From the NCBI GenBank assembly GCA_034521575.1, contig JAXHMJ010000005.1, forward strand, positions 2,418,001-2,482,000: a DNA stretch of 64,000 nucleotides. Reading direction: 5' to 3'. Below are positions 41,223 through 50,724 of the stretch, one piece after another. The notes under the pieces were generated by a model. It did no database searches. It was not told the origin of the DNA and was given only the letters and a program-made list of their open reading frames with translations. The stretch's first letter is position 1; the number at the start of each line of letters is the position of its first letter. The position numbers and the translations under genes were made by a program. This DNA comes from a candidate division KSB1 bacterium. GTDB taxonomy: Bacteria > Zhuqueibacterota > Zhuqueibacteria > Residuimicrobiales > Krinioviventaceae.

Positions 41223-42182
41223 ATGTCATTATTGAGGCTGTATCCGACGGGTCTTGTGCTGCTTTTGCTCTGGATTCCTCTGTTCGCACAAGACACCACA
41301 CGCACGCAGACGAACGACACAGGCATAGAAATCACAGCGTTTGTAACGCCCGATCCGGTGGCTCAGAACCGCAGTGCGAAACTGACTGTTCGCTTGATGT
41401 GGTACGGTGATCTGGATCGTTATGACATTCATCCCCTTGACACCCCTATTATTGAAAATTTTGAACTCCAAGGCTCCGGCTCGGCCAACCGCATCAATGT
41501 GCAGGACGGCCGTCGGACGGCGGTGCGTGAATATACCTATACCCTGAACCCTCAGGCCATGGGCATGGCTTATGTGGAAGGTATGATTCTGACCTACACG
41601 GATCTTGAAACGGACACAGATTTTCGACTGGTCACGCAGCGCATCCCGGTTCAGGTTGTAGAACCCGTCAAAGAAAGCGGGGGTTGGCCCTGGACGATGT
41701 GGGTGATACTGGCGGGCGTGCTGGTCGGTGGTCTCGGCGCAGGCGGCTATTTGTACAGGCGGCGCCGGATTGCGGAAACGGGAACGGAAGACGTGTCGGT
41801 GGCGCTCGAACAGGTATTCCAGCAGGAGCTGGTCTCTGAGGTAGATTTGAACGATCCGAATCTGAACACGGCCGAAGCCTATATCTATCTGTCCCGTCTG
41901 CTGCGCCGTTTTTTGTCGCAAAAATTTGATCTGCCCGGACTGGAGGCCACGACACCGGAGTTACTCAACGGGATGCGGTCCAAAGGGTTTTCTGCCTCCT
42001 TTACGGACTCGGTGGGCTCCATTCTTGAACTCGCGGATGCGGTTAAATTTTCCGGAAAACGGATCGGGAAACAGGATATGGATCAGTGTTATCTGCGCAT
42101 CGAATCCATTTTGGACAAGAGTTCAAAGCAGGAAATCGAACAGTTTTTTGAAAACAGTCAAAACAATTCTATAAATGAATAG
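41223..42182 (+). CDS. BatD-like membrane protein, first gene of the Bat operon
   Basis: A 319-residue protein: signal peptide about 1-22 (LVLLLLWIPLFAQ), a periplasmic beta-rich domain (ITAFVTPDPVAQNRSAKLTVRL) like the Ig-type part of BatD, one transmembrane helix around 158-180 (WPWTMWVILAGVLVGGLGAGGYLY) and a cytoplasmic helical domain (AEAYIYLSRLLRRFLSQKF..ELADAVKFSGK). The last domain is similar in pattern to the ends of the proteins at 45071 and 48922. It may hold or tune the MoxR/VWA system encoded next. The ATG at 41223 has GGAG 8 bases before; the moxR start follows within 20 bases. Confidence 0.75.
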   Translation: MSLLRLYPTGLVLLLLWIPLFAQDTTRTQTNDTGIEITAFVTPDPVAQNRSAKLTVRLMWYGDLDRYDIHPLDTPIIENFELQGSGSANRINVQDGRRTAVREYTYTLNPQAMGMAYVEGMILTYTDLETDTDFRLVTQRIPVQVVEPVKESGGWPWTMWVILAGVLVGGLGAGGYLYRRRRIAETGTEDVSVALEQVFQQELVSEVDLNDPNLNTAEAYIYLSRLLRRFLSQKFDLPGLEATTPELLNGMRSKGFSASFTDSVGSILELADAVKFSGKRIGKQDMDQCYLRIESILDKSSKQEIEQFFENSQNNSINE

Positions 42183-42199
42183 TCGGCATGGAGGATAAC

Positions 42200-43189
42200 G
42201 TGAGTATAGACATCAATGCCATCAATGAAAAGATTGAAAAAGAGAGTCAATTTATTGACAAGATCAGGGAAGAAATCAGCAGGGTTATTGTCGGTCAGCA
42301 TTACATGGTGGAACGGCTGCTGATCGGGTTGCTGTCTGACGGCCATATTCTACTGGAAGGGGTTCCCGGTCTGGCAAAGACCATGACAGTCCAAACCCTT
42401 TCAGATACCATCAAAACCCAGTTTCAGCGTATCCAGTTCACTCCGGATCTGTTGCCCGCTGATGTGATGGGTACAGTGATCTTTGAACAGAAATCCGGAA
42501 AATTCCTGGTCAAAAAAGGTCCGGTGTTTTCCAATCTGGTGCTGGCTGATGAAATCAACCGCTCGCCCGCCAAGGTGCAATCGGCTTTGCTGGAAGCCAT
42601 GCAGGAACGCCAGGTAACCATTGGTGACGAGACCTTTAAACTGCCGGCGCCGTTTCTTGTGCTGGCCACGCAGAATCCGATTGAGCAGGAAGGCACCTAT
42701 CCATTGCCGGAAGCCCAGGTCGACCGGTTTATGCTTAAACTCTCGGTTGGATACCCGGATCGAGAGGAAGAGCTGGAGATCATGCGCCGCATGACAAAAA
42801 TTGAAACACCCACCGCCCGTGCCGTGGTGACTCCGGAAGATATCCTGAACGCCAAAAAGATGGTGCACGAAATTTATATCGATCCCAAGATCGAAAATTA
42901 CATTGTTGATATTGTATTTGCATCGCGGAAACCTGCTGATTACGGTCTGGACGATCTGGCCGAACTCGTACAATTCGGAGCGTCTCCGCGCGCCTCAATT
43001 TTTCTGAGTATGGCCTCGCGCGCGCATGCATTTTTACAACGCCGCGGATTTGTCAGTCCCGAGGACGTACGCTCCATCGCCCTGGATGTTCTGCGTCACC
43101 GGGTGATTCCGACATATGAGGCGGAAGCGGAAGAAATTACCTCGGAAGACATTGTGCGCAAGATCATCAACAAGATTGAAGTGCCCTAA
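42200..43189 (+). CDS. moxR: MoxR family AAA+ ATPase
   Basis: A MoxR-type AAA+ ATPase of about 329 residues. Walker A is EGVPGLAKTMTVQ, Walker B VLADEINRSPAKVQSALLEAMQE, sensor 1 FLVLATQNPIEQEGTYPLPEAQ, and the C-terminal lid ends the protein. MoxR enzymes work as chaperones that activate VWA-domain or metal-enzyme partners, which here are encoded downstream. The GTG at 42200 has GGAGG 5 bases before and I prefer it; an in-frame ATG at 42188 overlaps that ribosome site. Second gene of the operon. Confidence 0.95.
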   Translation: MSIDINAINEKIEKESQFIDKIREEISRVIVGQHYMVERLLIGLLSDGHILLEGVPGLAKTMTVQTLSDTIKTQFQRIQFTPDLLPADVMGTVIFEQKSGKFLVKKGPVFSNLVLADEINRSPAKVQSALLEAMQERQVTIGDETFKLPAPFLVLATQNPIEQEGTYPLPEAQVDRFMLKLSVGYPDREEELEIMRRMTKIETPTARAVVTPEDILNAKKMVHEIYIDPKIENYIVDIVFASRKPADYGLDDLAELVQFGASPRASIFLSMASRAHAFLQRRGFVSPEDVRSIALDVLRHRVIPTYEAEAEEITSEDIVRKIINKIEVP

Positions 43190-43219
43190 CAAAGTCGAAC
43201 GGAAATCAGAGAGGTTCTG

Positions 43220-44098
43220 TTGATACCCAAGGAGATATTAAAAAAGGTCAAGCGAATCGAGATCCAGACCCGGGGGCTGGTTAACGATGTGTTTTCCGGT
43301 GAGTACCATTCGGTATTCAAAGGGCGTGGTATGGAGTTCGCCGAAGTGCGTGAATATCAGTACGGCGATGACATTCGCAATATCGACTGGAACGTCACCG
43401 CCCGTCAGAATCATCCGTTTGTCAAAGTGTTTGAGGAGGAACGCGAACTCACGGTGATGCTCCTGGTGGATGTGAGCTCGTCCGGGGAATTCGGCACCTT
43501 TGAACAGATGAAAGGTGAAATTGCGGCTGAAATCTGTGCGCTTTTGGCGTTTTCGGCGATTAAAAATAATGACAAAGTCGGTTTGTTGATCTTTTCAGAT
43601 ACAATCGAGAAATTTATCCCGCCGAAAAAAGGAAAGTCACATGTACTGCGGGTGATCCGCGAAATATTGTACCACAAACCGCGCGGCAGTCAAACCGATA
43701 TCGGACAGGCGCTCGAATATTTATCCCGGGTAACCCGGCGGCATGCTGTGGTGTTTTTGATTTCTGATTTTTTAAGTTCGGGTTACGAAAAGGCCCTGCA
43801 GATTGCCAACCGGCGGCACGATGTGGTGGCTATTACCATTACAGATCCGCGTGAAGTGGATTTGCCGGACGTCGGGTTTATTGAACTCGAGGATGCCGAG
43901 ACCGGTGAAACGTTTTTACTGGATACATCCAATCCGGGTGTGAGAAGTGATTTTACGGAAAAGACCCATACCGCTGTCGCGGAACGGGAAAAGCTGTTCC
44001 GGTCACTGGATGTAGATACGGTGGATATACGGACGGATCAGTCTTATGTGGAACCGTTAATCCGGTTTTTCCGCATGCGCGCCAAGCGGTTCCGATAA
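43220..44098 (+). CDS. DUF58 domain protein (MoxR partner)
   Basis: A 292-residue DUF58 protein, always paired with MoxR. It begins IPKEILKKVKRIEIQTRGLVNDVFSGEY and contains the DUF58 hallmark YQYGDDIRNIDWNVTARQNHPFVKVFEEERE, then a VWA-like fold with LLVDVSSSGEFG, a partial MIDAS (D-x-S-x-S). No membrane helix. The start seems to be a TTG at 43220, after AGAGAGG. Third gene of the Bat operon; likely the direct client or adaptor of MoxR. Confidence 0.93.
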   Translation: MIPKEILKKVKRIEIQTRGLVNDVFSGEYHSVFKGRGMEFAEVREYQYGDDIRNIDWNVTARQNHPFVKVFEEERELTVMLLVDVSSSGEFGTFEQMKGEIAAEICALLAFSAIKNNDKVGLLIFSDTIEKFIPPKKGKSHVLRVIREILYHKPRGSQTDIGQALEYLSRVTRRHAVVFLISDFLSSGYEKALQIANRRHDVVAITITDPREVDLPDVGFIELEDAETGETFLLDTSNPGVRSDFTEKTHTAVAEREKLFRSLDVDTVDIRTDQSYVEPLIRFFRMRAKRFR

Positions 44099-44122
44099 AT
44101 TTGTCAGCATTATGGAGGAAAT

Positions 44123-45046
44123 ATGCGAGCGTTAGTTGTCATCTTGTTATCTGTGGTTCTCCTTTCGAGCTGCGGTGACTCTAAAAATCAGGCGAAAAAT
44201 GGCGATGAGATGCGCGAGTATGCCGGCGCTTTGATCAATAAATCATTGTACCAGCAGGCTGTGGATGTCTATGATCAGTATCTGAACGAATTCGATATAG
44301 ATCCCCAGGAACGCGCCAATGTGAATTATATCATTGCCAATACCTATTTTGAACGCATCAGGGATTATGAAAAAGCTTTGTCCTATTATTTGAAAATCAA
44401 ACACATGTATCCGGAGAGCGGATTTATGGACGAGGTGAACAAAAAAGTTGTGGCCTGTCTGGAACGTCTGGAGCGCACCGAAGATGCGCAGCAGGCACTT
44501 GACGAAGCCGTACAGATGGACGAAGGAGATGTCAGAAAACAGCGTCCGGGTGAGGTGATTGCACGCATTGGTGAACGCGAGATCACCCAGGGCGATTTGA
44601 ATTTCGAACTCGAGCAGCTGCCGCCGAGTGTGCGCAATCAGGTGATGGAAACAGAGCAAAAACGTCAGTTTCTGCGCGAATATATTGCCACCGAGTTATT
44701 GTACGACACGGCCAAACGCGCCGGTCTGGACAAGGACCCTGAAGTGATTGAAGGAACGTTTCAGGCCAAAAAATCGTTGATGGTGAACAAACTGTTGCAG
44801 CAACGTGTGTCGGATAATGTGGATATCGACCGCAATGATGTTGAACTGTACTACAAGGCCAACACGGAACGGTATTCGGAAAAAGATGAGGACGGCAACA
44901 TTGTGCGCGAAAAACCGCTGAACGAGGTATTTGAGCAGGTTCAGCAGGATTTGATGCGGGAACGCACTATGCAGAAATATCAAAATATGATCACGCGCAT
45001 GTTCAATTCGGAAGGTGTAAAAATTTACGAGGACAGGCTGGAATAG
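44123..45046 (+). CDS. TPR lipoprotein with SurA-N/peptidyl-prolyl isomerase-like domain
   Basis: A 307-residue lipoprotein. The signal ends LLSSC (Cys-17). Residues 30-130 form tetratricopeptide-like helices (YQQAVDVYDQYLNEF, DYEKALSYYLKIKHMYPES). From about 145 the sequence VIARIGEREITQGDLNFELEQLPP..QKRQFLREYIATELLYDTAKRAGL is the SurA N-terminal chaperone-type pattern, but the rotamase (parvulin) domain is missing. Hence a periplasmic chaperone is plausible, not an isomerase. GGAGG lies 6 bases before the ATG. It is unusual as a member of a Bat operon. Confidence 0.8.
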   Translation: MRALVVILLSVVLLSSCGDSKNQAKNGDEMREYAGALINKSLYQQAVDVYDQYLNEFDIDPQERANVNYIIANTYFERIRDYEKALSYYLKIKHMYPESGFMDEVNKKVVACLERLERTEDAQQALDEAVQMDEGDVRKQRPGEVIARIGEREITQGDLNFELEQLPPSVRNQVMETEQKRQFLREYIATELLYDTAKRAGLDKDPEVIEGTFQAKKSLMVNKLLQQRVSDNVDIDRNDVELYYKANTERYSEKDEDGNIVREKPLNEVFEQVQQDLMRERTMQKYQNMITRMFNSEGVKIYEDRLE

Positions 45047-45070
45047 CAGCGGGAAAGGCGTTGACGTTTT

Positions 45071-46072
45071 ATGAAGATGCTGGCGACAATACTTTTAATC
45101 TGTCTGAGTCTGGCGGCTCAGGTGTGCGGACAGGTCACGGTTGAATCGATGGTGGACAGCAACACAATACTCATCGGTGATGTCATTACCTATTCCGTGA
45201 TTGTGAAACATGATCCGGATGTGGAACTGGATCTGCTGGAACTGGCGGAGAATCTGGGTCAATTCGAGCTGCGGAATTACGATAAAAAAGAGCCAGAAAA
45301 ACAGGACGGACAGATTGTAGAGCGGATCGATTACGAGATATCAACCTTTGAGAGCGGTGAGTTTGAAATTCCGCCTCTGCAGATCGGTTATCAGCTGCCC
45401 GGCGACAGCACCCGCTACCGGATTAAAAGCGAACCGATATTGATAAGTGTGGAGAGCCTGAACCCGGATGACAGCGGAGATATCCGCGGCATCAAGCCGG
45501 TGAAGACACCGTCCTACAACTATGCCCGGCTGTACCGCAATATTGCGATCGGTATGTTCGGCGCACTGCTGGTTGCAGCGCTGGTCTGGGTGATTCTGCG
45601 CCGCCGGCGCGGAGAATCGATTCTGCCGGGCCGCAACGCGCCGCCGCGTCCCGCGCACGACATTGCGCTTGAACGCCTGACGGCATTGCAACAGTCAACA
45701 TTGATTGAAAATGAACAGATTAAAGATTATTACACGGAATTGTCTGAAGCGTTGAGAGAATATATTGCCAACCGGTATTTTATACACGCTCTGGAAATGA
45801 CGACTCTGGAATTATTGCAGCATATGAAACGCGAGACGATTCAAAGCGAAACCATTGAACAACTGCACGACCTGCTTTCGGTCTGCGATTTGGTCAAGTT
45901 TGCCGGTTTTATCCCGGATGCGGGTGAGCACGAACGCCTGCTGCAGTCCGGATTCGAGTTTGTAAACAATACCAAAATCAGCCTGGCTGTCCCGGATATG
46001 CCGGAGGCGGATACGGAAGAAGCGGAAACAGAGGATGCATCTGCGGCATCCGGGGAGGTAAAGGATGCTTAG
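45071..46072 (+). CDS. BatD-like membrane protein
   Basis: A 333-residue protein. Signal peptide 1-20 (ATILLICLSLAAQVCG), a beta-rich periplasmic domain (VTVESMVDSNTILIGDVITYSVIVKHDPDVELDLL), a helix near 160-178 (AIGMFGALLVAALVWVIL) and a cytoplasmic helical domain (KDYYTELSEALREYIANRYF..LLSVCDLVKFAGF) before an acidic tail. Same build as the protein at 41223. It overlaps the BatA start by 8 bases, so it is translated in step with it. Likely anchors or regulates the VWA proteins. Confidence 0.8.
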   Translation: MKMLATILLICLSLAAQVCGQVTVESMVDSNTILIGDVITYSVIVKHDPDVELDLLELAENLGQFELRNYDKKEPEKQDGQIVERIDYEISTFESGEFEIPPLQIGYQLPGDSTRYRIKSEPILISVESLNPDDSGDIRGIKPVKTPSYNYARLYRNIAIGMFGALLVAALVWVILRRRRGESILPGRNAPPRPAHDIALERLTALQQSTLIENEQIKDYYTELSEALREYIANRYFIHALEMTTLELLQHMKRETIQSETIEQLHDLLSVCDLVKFAGFIPDAGEHERLLQSGFEFVNNTKISLAVPDMPEADTEEAETEDASAASGEVKDA

Positions 46073-47063
46073 GTTCGCGAATCCCGAATTTCTGCTTTTG
46101 CTCCTGGCCGTGCCTGCAATGATTTACGGGTATATCCGGCGGCACCGAGCGCGCGAGGGCGGGGCCACATTGCGGTATTCAAATCTGGGACTGGTGAAAA
46201 AGGCCGGTTCCACAGCGCGGAAAAAATACCGGCACAGTTTGTTTGTGTTTCGGGTGCTAACTGTTATTTTTTTGGTGATTGTTCTGGCGCGTCCGCAATC
46301 CGGACAAAAAGAGACCGAGGTGCACACCGAAGGCGTTGATATTATTTTGGCCATGGATATTTCCAGCAGTATGCGGGCAGAGGATTTCAAACCGAAAAAC
46401 CGTCTGGAAGCCGCCAAGATTGTGGCCACGGATTTTATTCAGGGCCGCCAAAACGATCGGATCGGTTTGGTGGTGTTTGCCGCGCAGAGTTTTACCCAGT
46501 GTCCCCTGACGCTCGATTACGGTATTCTTTTACAATTTCTGGAAAAAATCGAGATCGGTCTGATCGATGACGGTACGGCCATCGGTATGGCGCTGGGCAA
46601 TTGCGTCAACCGGCTGCGCAACAGCAAGGCAAAAAGCAAGGTTATTATTCTATTGACGGACGGGCGCAACAACCGCGGTGAACTGGATCCGCAGACGGCG
46701 GCCAAAGTGGCTGAAGCGTATAATCTCAAAATCTATACGATCGGTGTGGGAAAGCGCGGTGAAGCTCTGTACCCGGTTCAGGATCCGGTGTTCGGCAAAC
46801 GCTACGTGCGCATGCCCGTACAGATCGACGAAGAGCTGCTCGAAAAGATTGCATCGACCACCGGCGGCCGTTATTTCCGCGCCACCGATAAAACCAGTCT
46901 GGAACAGATTTTTGATGAGATTGATCAGCTGGAAAAAACCAAAATTGAGGTCAAGGAATATACCCGTTACCGCGAACTGTTCATTCCGTTCCTGCTCGCG
47001 GCGCTGGGTCTGATTCTTTTGGAAATTGTTTTGGCCAACACTGTTTTTCGAAAAATACCGTGA
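46065..47063 (+). CDS. batA: VWA-domain membrane protein BatA
   Basis: A 332-residue inner-membrane VWA protein. Two N-terminal helices (FLLLLLAVPAMIYGYI and FRVLTVIFLVIVLARP), a VWA domain with the MIDAS motif ILAMDISSSMRAED, later threonine GTAIGMAL and aspartate LTDGRNNRGE, and a C-terminal helix (LFIPFLLAALGLILLEIVLA). BatA and BatB were tied to aerotolerance in Bacteroides fragilis; the molecular task is unknown. Overlaps the upstream gene by 8 bases. Confidence 0.95.
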   Translation: MLRFANPEFLLLLLAVPAMIYGYIRRHRAREGGATLRYSNLGLVKKAGSTARKKYRHSLFVFRVLTVIFLVIVLARPQSGQKETEVHTEGVDIILAMDISSSMRAEDFKPKNRLEAAKIVATDFIQGRQNDRIGLVVFAAQSFTQCPLTLDYGILLQFLEKIEIGLIDDGTAIGMALGNCVNRLRNSKAKSKVIILLTDGRNNRGELDPQTAAKVAEAYNLKIYTIGVGKRGEALYPVQDPVFGKRYVRMPVQIDEELLEKIASTTGGRYFRATDKTSLEQIFDEIDQLEKTKIEVKEYTRYRELFIPFLLAALGLILLEIVLANTVFRKIP

Positions 47064-47078
47064 TGCAAAAGGATGAAT

Positions 47079-48101
47079 ATGCTTAGATTCGGAAATCCCA
47101 CTATCTTGCACTTGCTCTGGCTGCTGCCGCTTTTAATTCTGTTTTACCTGTATGCGTTCAGGATCAAACAGCGGGCTCTGGCGCGCTTCGGAAACCCGGA
47201 ATTGCTCAAAAAACTCATGCGCAATACCAGCAGAAAACGTCAGGTGACCAAAATCAGTTTGATTCTGATTGCTGTTTGCTTTATGATTTTTTCGCTGGCC
47301 CGGCCGCAGATCGGCACCAAAGTCGAAACCGTCAAGCGCGAAGGTATTGATATTCTGGTGGCGATTGACGTTTCCAAATCCATGTTGGCGCGGGATATCC
47401 AGCCGAGCCGATTGGAAAAGGCCAAGCACGAAGTGGAAAGCTTGATTCATCGTCTTGAAGGCGACCGCATCGGTTTGATTGCCTTTGCCGGTGTTCCCTT
47501 TGTGCAGTGTCCGCTGACTCTGGATTATGGCGCTGCAAGTATCTTTCTGGATATTATGGATCCGGCGCTGATCCCTACACCGGGAACCGCTATCGGCGCG
47601 GCTATTGAAAAAGCGATGCAGACGTTTGATCAGAAAGAACGCAAACACAAAGTGCTGATCCTGATTACAGACGGCGAAGATCACAAGGGCAAGGCATTGG
47701 ATATTGCCAAGCAGGCAGAACGCGAAGGCATCAAGATTTATGCGGTGGGAATCGGTTCTCCCAAAGGCGAGCCCATTCCGGCAGCCACCGGCAGTTCCGG
47801 GTTTGAAAAAGACCGGGAAGGTCAGGTGATTATTACCAAACTTGATGAAATGACCCTTGAAAAAATTGCACTGCAGACCGGAGGTAAATATTTCAGGGCC
47901 ACCAGCGGTGAGAGTGAACTGGATCGGATTTATGATGATATTTCAAAAATGGAAAAAAAGGAACTCGGATCACTGAAATATTCGCAATTTGAAGACCGGT
48001 TTCAATATCTTGTTATTATTGCATTGATATTACTTTTGGTTGAATTTGCACTGTCGGAGCGCGTCAAGGTCAAACGTGAGTGGCGCGGACGGTTTATGTA
48101 A
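47079..48101 (+). CDS. batB: VWA-domain membrane protein BatB
   Basis: About 340 residues with the same plan as BatA: N-terminal helices (ILHLLWLLPLLILFYLYAF, SLILIAVCFMIFSLARP), a VWA domain with DILVAIDVSKSMLARD, GTAIGAAIEKAM and LILITDGEDHKGK, and a final helix (YLVIIALILLLVEFAL). I use the ATG at 47079 because AAGGA precedes it; an ATG two codons earlier overlaps that site. The BatA and BatB pair side by side is typical. Confidence 0.93.
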   Translation: MLRFGNPTILHLLWLLPLLILFYLYAFRIKQRALARFGNPELLKKLMRNTSRKRQVTKISLILIAVCFMIFSLARPQIGTKVETVKREGIDILVAIDVSKSMLARDIQPSRLEKAKHEVESLIHRLEGDRIGLIAFAGVPFVQCPLTLDYGAASIFLDIMDPALIPTPGTAIGAAIEKAMQTFDQKERKHKVLILITDGEDHKGKALDIAKQAEREGIKIYAVGIGSPKGEPIPAATGSSGFEKDREGQVIITKLDEMTLEKIALQTGGKYFRATSGESELDRIYDDISKMEKKELGSLKYSQFEDRFQYLVIIALILLLVEFALSERVKVKREWRGRFM

Positions 48102-48126
48102 AGCAGTTAAACGATCGAGTAGGCTT

Positions 48127-48914
48127 ATGATACGATATCAAAAATTATTTATTCTGTGTCTGGTTGTGTTTATGGCTGTGTCTGCCGGTTATGGAGCCCA
48201 GGAGCGTAAAAAAGTGATCCAGGGCAATGACCTGTTTGAACAGGAGAAATATGACGCCGCACTGGATAAATACAGAGATGCATTAACCAGCAACCCGGAA
48301 TCCCCGCTGATCGAGTACAATATCGGCGCTTCGGAATACCGTAAGCAAAATATGAAACCGCATTGGAGCAGTTTGAAAAATCTTTAAAAAGCGATGACAT
48401 TGACATACAGTCGGATGCATATTATAACATGGGCAACGCGCTGTACCGGATGCAGAAATTGCCGGAAAGCATAATGGCCTATAAAAAGGCGTTGGAACTG
48501 GATCCGGAGGATCAGGATGCCAAGTACAATCTGGAATATGTGCGTAAGAAATTAAAAGATCAGCCAAAGGATCAGCAGCAGCAAAACCAGCAGCAACAGC
48601 AAAATCAACAACAAAACCAGCAGCAGCAAAAGAATAAACAGCAGCAGGATCAGCAGAACCAGCAGCAGAACCAGGAACAGCAGCAAGCGGAGGAGCAGAC
48701 ACAGAAACAGCAGGGTGAGGAGCAGCAAGAGCAGCAGAAACAGCAGGAACAGCAATCCGAGCAGCGTCAGGCTCAACCGGCCGGAGAAGAAGAAAAGCTT
48801 TCAAAAAAGGATGCGGAACGAATTCTGCAGGCGCTGCAGGAAGATAAGGAGAAAATGCAGGATGCCCGCAGACGCCAGGTACCGGGCAACGCGCGTGTTT
48901 TAAAGGATTGGTAA
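48127..48914 (+). CDS. batC: TPR protein BatC with Gln-rich linker (apparent frameshift)
   Basis: Signal peptide MIRYQKLFILCLVVFMAVSA, then tetratricopeptide repeats (GNDLFEQEKYDAALDKYRDAL; SDAYYNMGNALYRMQKLPESIMAYKKALELDPED). At about 48352 one T seems missing: the first frame reads RKQNMKPHW, whereas the other frame gives NYETALEQFEKSLKSDD, which completes the repeat. After the repeats comes a run of about 70 residues made mainly of Gln, with Asn, Glu and Lys (48560-48770), then a short helical end finishing ARVLKDW, as BatC proteins do. Joined length is about 262 residues. Located between batB and batD. Confidence 0.85.
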
Positions 48915-48921
48915 ACCCGAT

Positions 48922-50724
48922 ATGAAAACGATAAACTATTTTTGTCTGGTTGTTTTGTTGTTTTATGCAGGTTCAATGAACGCGCAGGATCTGAACGTAC
49001 AAGCCAGTGTGGATCGCACCCGCCTCAGTGTGAATGACCGTTTGACATTAACCGTTGAATTATCCGGAAGTGACGCCCGGCAGGCGGGACGTCCGGATCT
49101 GCCGGATATGCAGGGCTTTTTACAGTTTCTGGGATCCGGAGGCACGTCCCAGAATATCAGTATTGTCAATGGCAAAATGTCGGCGTCCAAAGCATTTACG
49201 TTTTATTACCGGGCATCAAAAGCCGGTTCATTTACCATTCCTGCGATTCAGGTGACGCATAAAGGCCAGACCGTGAGCAGTGATCCCATTCCACTCACCA
49301 TTATGCAGTCGGGAGCACAGCCGAGCCGGACGCCCTCTGATCAGACAGAGGGACTGGACGATCACCTGATGGTGCGCGCGCTGGTGGATAAAAAGCAAGT
49401 TTATCAGCATGAACCCGTGCACGTGACGTATCGGATTTACGCCAGAGTCAATGTAACCAGTTATGGAATTTCGAAATTGCCGGAGCTGACCGGATTCTGG
49501 TCTGAAGATTTTGATATGCCGTCGCGACCGCAAACCCGGCAGGAGGTGATCAACGGAAACCGCTATACGGTGGCGGACATCAAGCGTACGGCGCTGTTCC
49601 CCACGTCACAGGGGAAAAAAACCATCGGTCCGCTGGTCCTGGATTGTGAGATCCGCATGCAGCGGGGTTCGGGGCGCGACGTGTTTGATTCATTTTTCGA
49701 TGATCCGTTCGGCCGAACGGTGCGCAAAAGCATCTCGAGCGAGCCCGTTGATATCACGGTCAAACCGCTGCCGAAAAACGGCCGCCCGCCCGGATTTTCC
49801 GGCGCTGTCGGGCAGTACCAGCTCGACGCTGGTATTGACAAGCGCCAGGTCGAAACCGATGAAGCCATTACCTTGAAAGTGACCCTTTCCGGAACCGGCA
49901 ATATCAAGATGCTGCCGGTTCCGGAACCGGACTTTCCGTCTGACTTTGAATTGTACGATCCGAAAGTGACGCAGACTGTCAACCGCAGCGGGGACCGCAT
50001 CACCGGAAATAAAACAGTCGAATATGTGCTCATTCCCCGATTTCCGGGCGAGCAGCGCATCCCGCCTGTGCGGTTTTCGTATTTTAACCCGAAAACAAAA
50101 TCCTATGAAACGCTGTCCTCGCCCGAGTTTATCATATCCGTATCCAAAAGCGATGACACGTACAGCGCCCCGGCTGCCGGATTGAGCCGGGAAGAGGTCA
50201 AGCTTTTGGGACAGGATATTCATTTTATCAAACTGGAATCAGGTTCATTTCAGCGGCTCGGATCGCATTTTTATAACAGTTTAGTGTTTATCCTGCTGGC
50301 ATTTATCCCGCTTGCCGGTATTGCAGGTACGGCTGTTTATAAAAAGCAGCGCGACAAATTGTCGCAAAATTACGCGTATGCGCGCCGGAAAAAAGCCAAT
50401 GCCATGGCTATGAAACGGCTCAGCCGGGCCAAAGCGGTCATGAATGTGGATACGCAGAAACAGTTTTATTCTGAAATTTCCGACGCCCTGTACGGGTTCG
50501 CCGCTGATAAACTCAATAAGGAAAAAGCCGGGCTGCTCAGTTCAGAGATTGAAAAAGAATTTAAAATCCGAACTGTTCCGCAGGATTTCCGGAACGAGTT
50601 TTTTGATCTGCTCAAGACCTGTGACTTTATGAGATTTGCCCCTGCCGGCGGTACGGAAGAAGATATGGAACAGTTCTATCAGAGGGCAAAAGAAATGATT
50701 ATCAAACTGGAAAAAGAATTTTAA
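48922..50724 (+). CDS. batD: BatD (oxygen-tolerance) membrane protein
   Basis: A 600-residue BatD. Signal peptide 1-21 (ending GSMNAQ). The long periplasmic part has repeated Ig-like units (VQASVDRTRLSVNDRLTLTVEL at the start; AGIDKRQVETDEAITLKVTLSGTGNIKML in the third), followed by a helix near 450-470 (SLVFILLAFIPLAGIAGTAVY) and a cytoplasmic helical domain (KQFYSEISDALYGFAADKLN..LLKTCDFMRFAP). Role in the cell is not known beyond the link with aerotolerance. It ends directly before batE (ATG follows the TAA without gap). Confidence 0.92.
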   Translation: MKTINYFCLVVLLFYAGSMNAQDLNVQASVDRTRLSVNDRLTLTVELSGSDARQAGRPDLPDMQGFLQFLGSGGTSQNISIVNGKMSASKAFTFYYRASKAGSFTIPAIQVTHKGQTVSSDPIPLTIMQSGAQPSRTPSDQTEGLDDHLMVRALVDKKQVYQHEPVHVTYRIYARVNVTSYGISKLPELTGFWSEDFDMPSRPQTRQEVINGNRYTVADIKRTALFPTSQGKKTIGPLVLDCEIRMQRGSGRDVFDSFFDDPFGRTVRKSISSEPVDITVKPLPKNGRPPGFSGAVGQYQLDAGIDKRQVETDEAITLKVTLSGTGNIKMLPVPEPDFPSDFELYDPKVTQTVNRSGDRITGNKTVEYVLIPRFPGEQRIPPVRFSYFNPKTKSYETLSSPEFIISVSKSDDTYSAPAAGLSREEVKLLGQDIHFIKLESGSFQRLGSHFYNSLVFILLAFIPLAGIAGTAVYKKQRDKLSQNYAYARRKKANAMAMKRLSRAKAVMNVDTQKQFYSEISDALYGFAADKLNKEKAGLLSSEIEKEFKIRTVPQDFRNEFFDLLKTCDFMRFAPAGGTEEDMEQFYQRAKEMIIKLEKEF

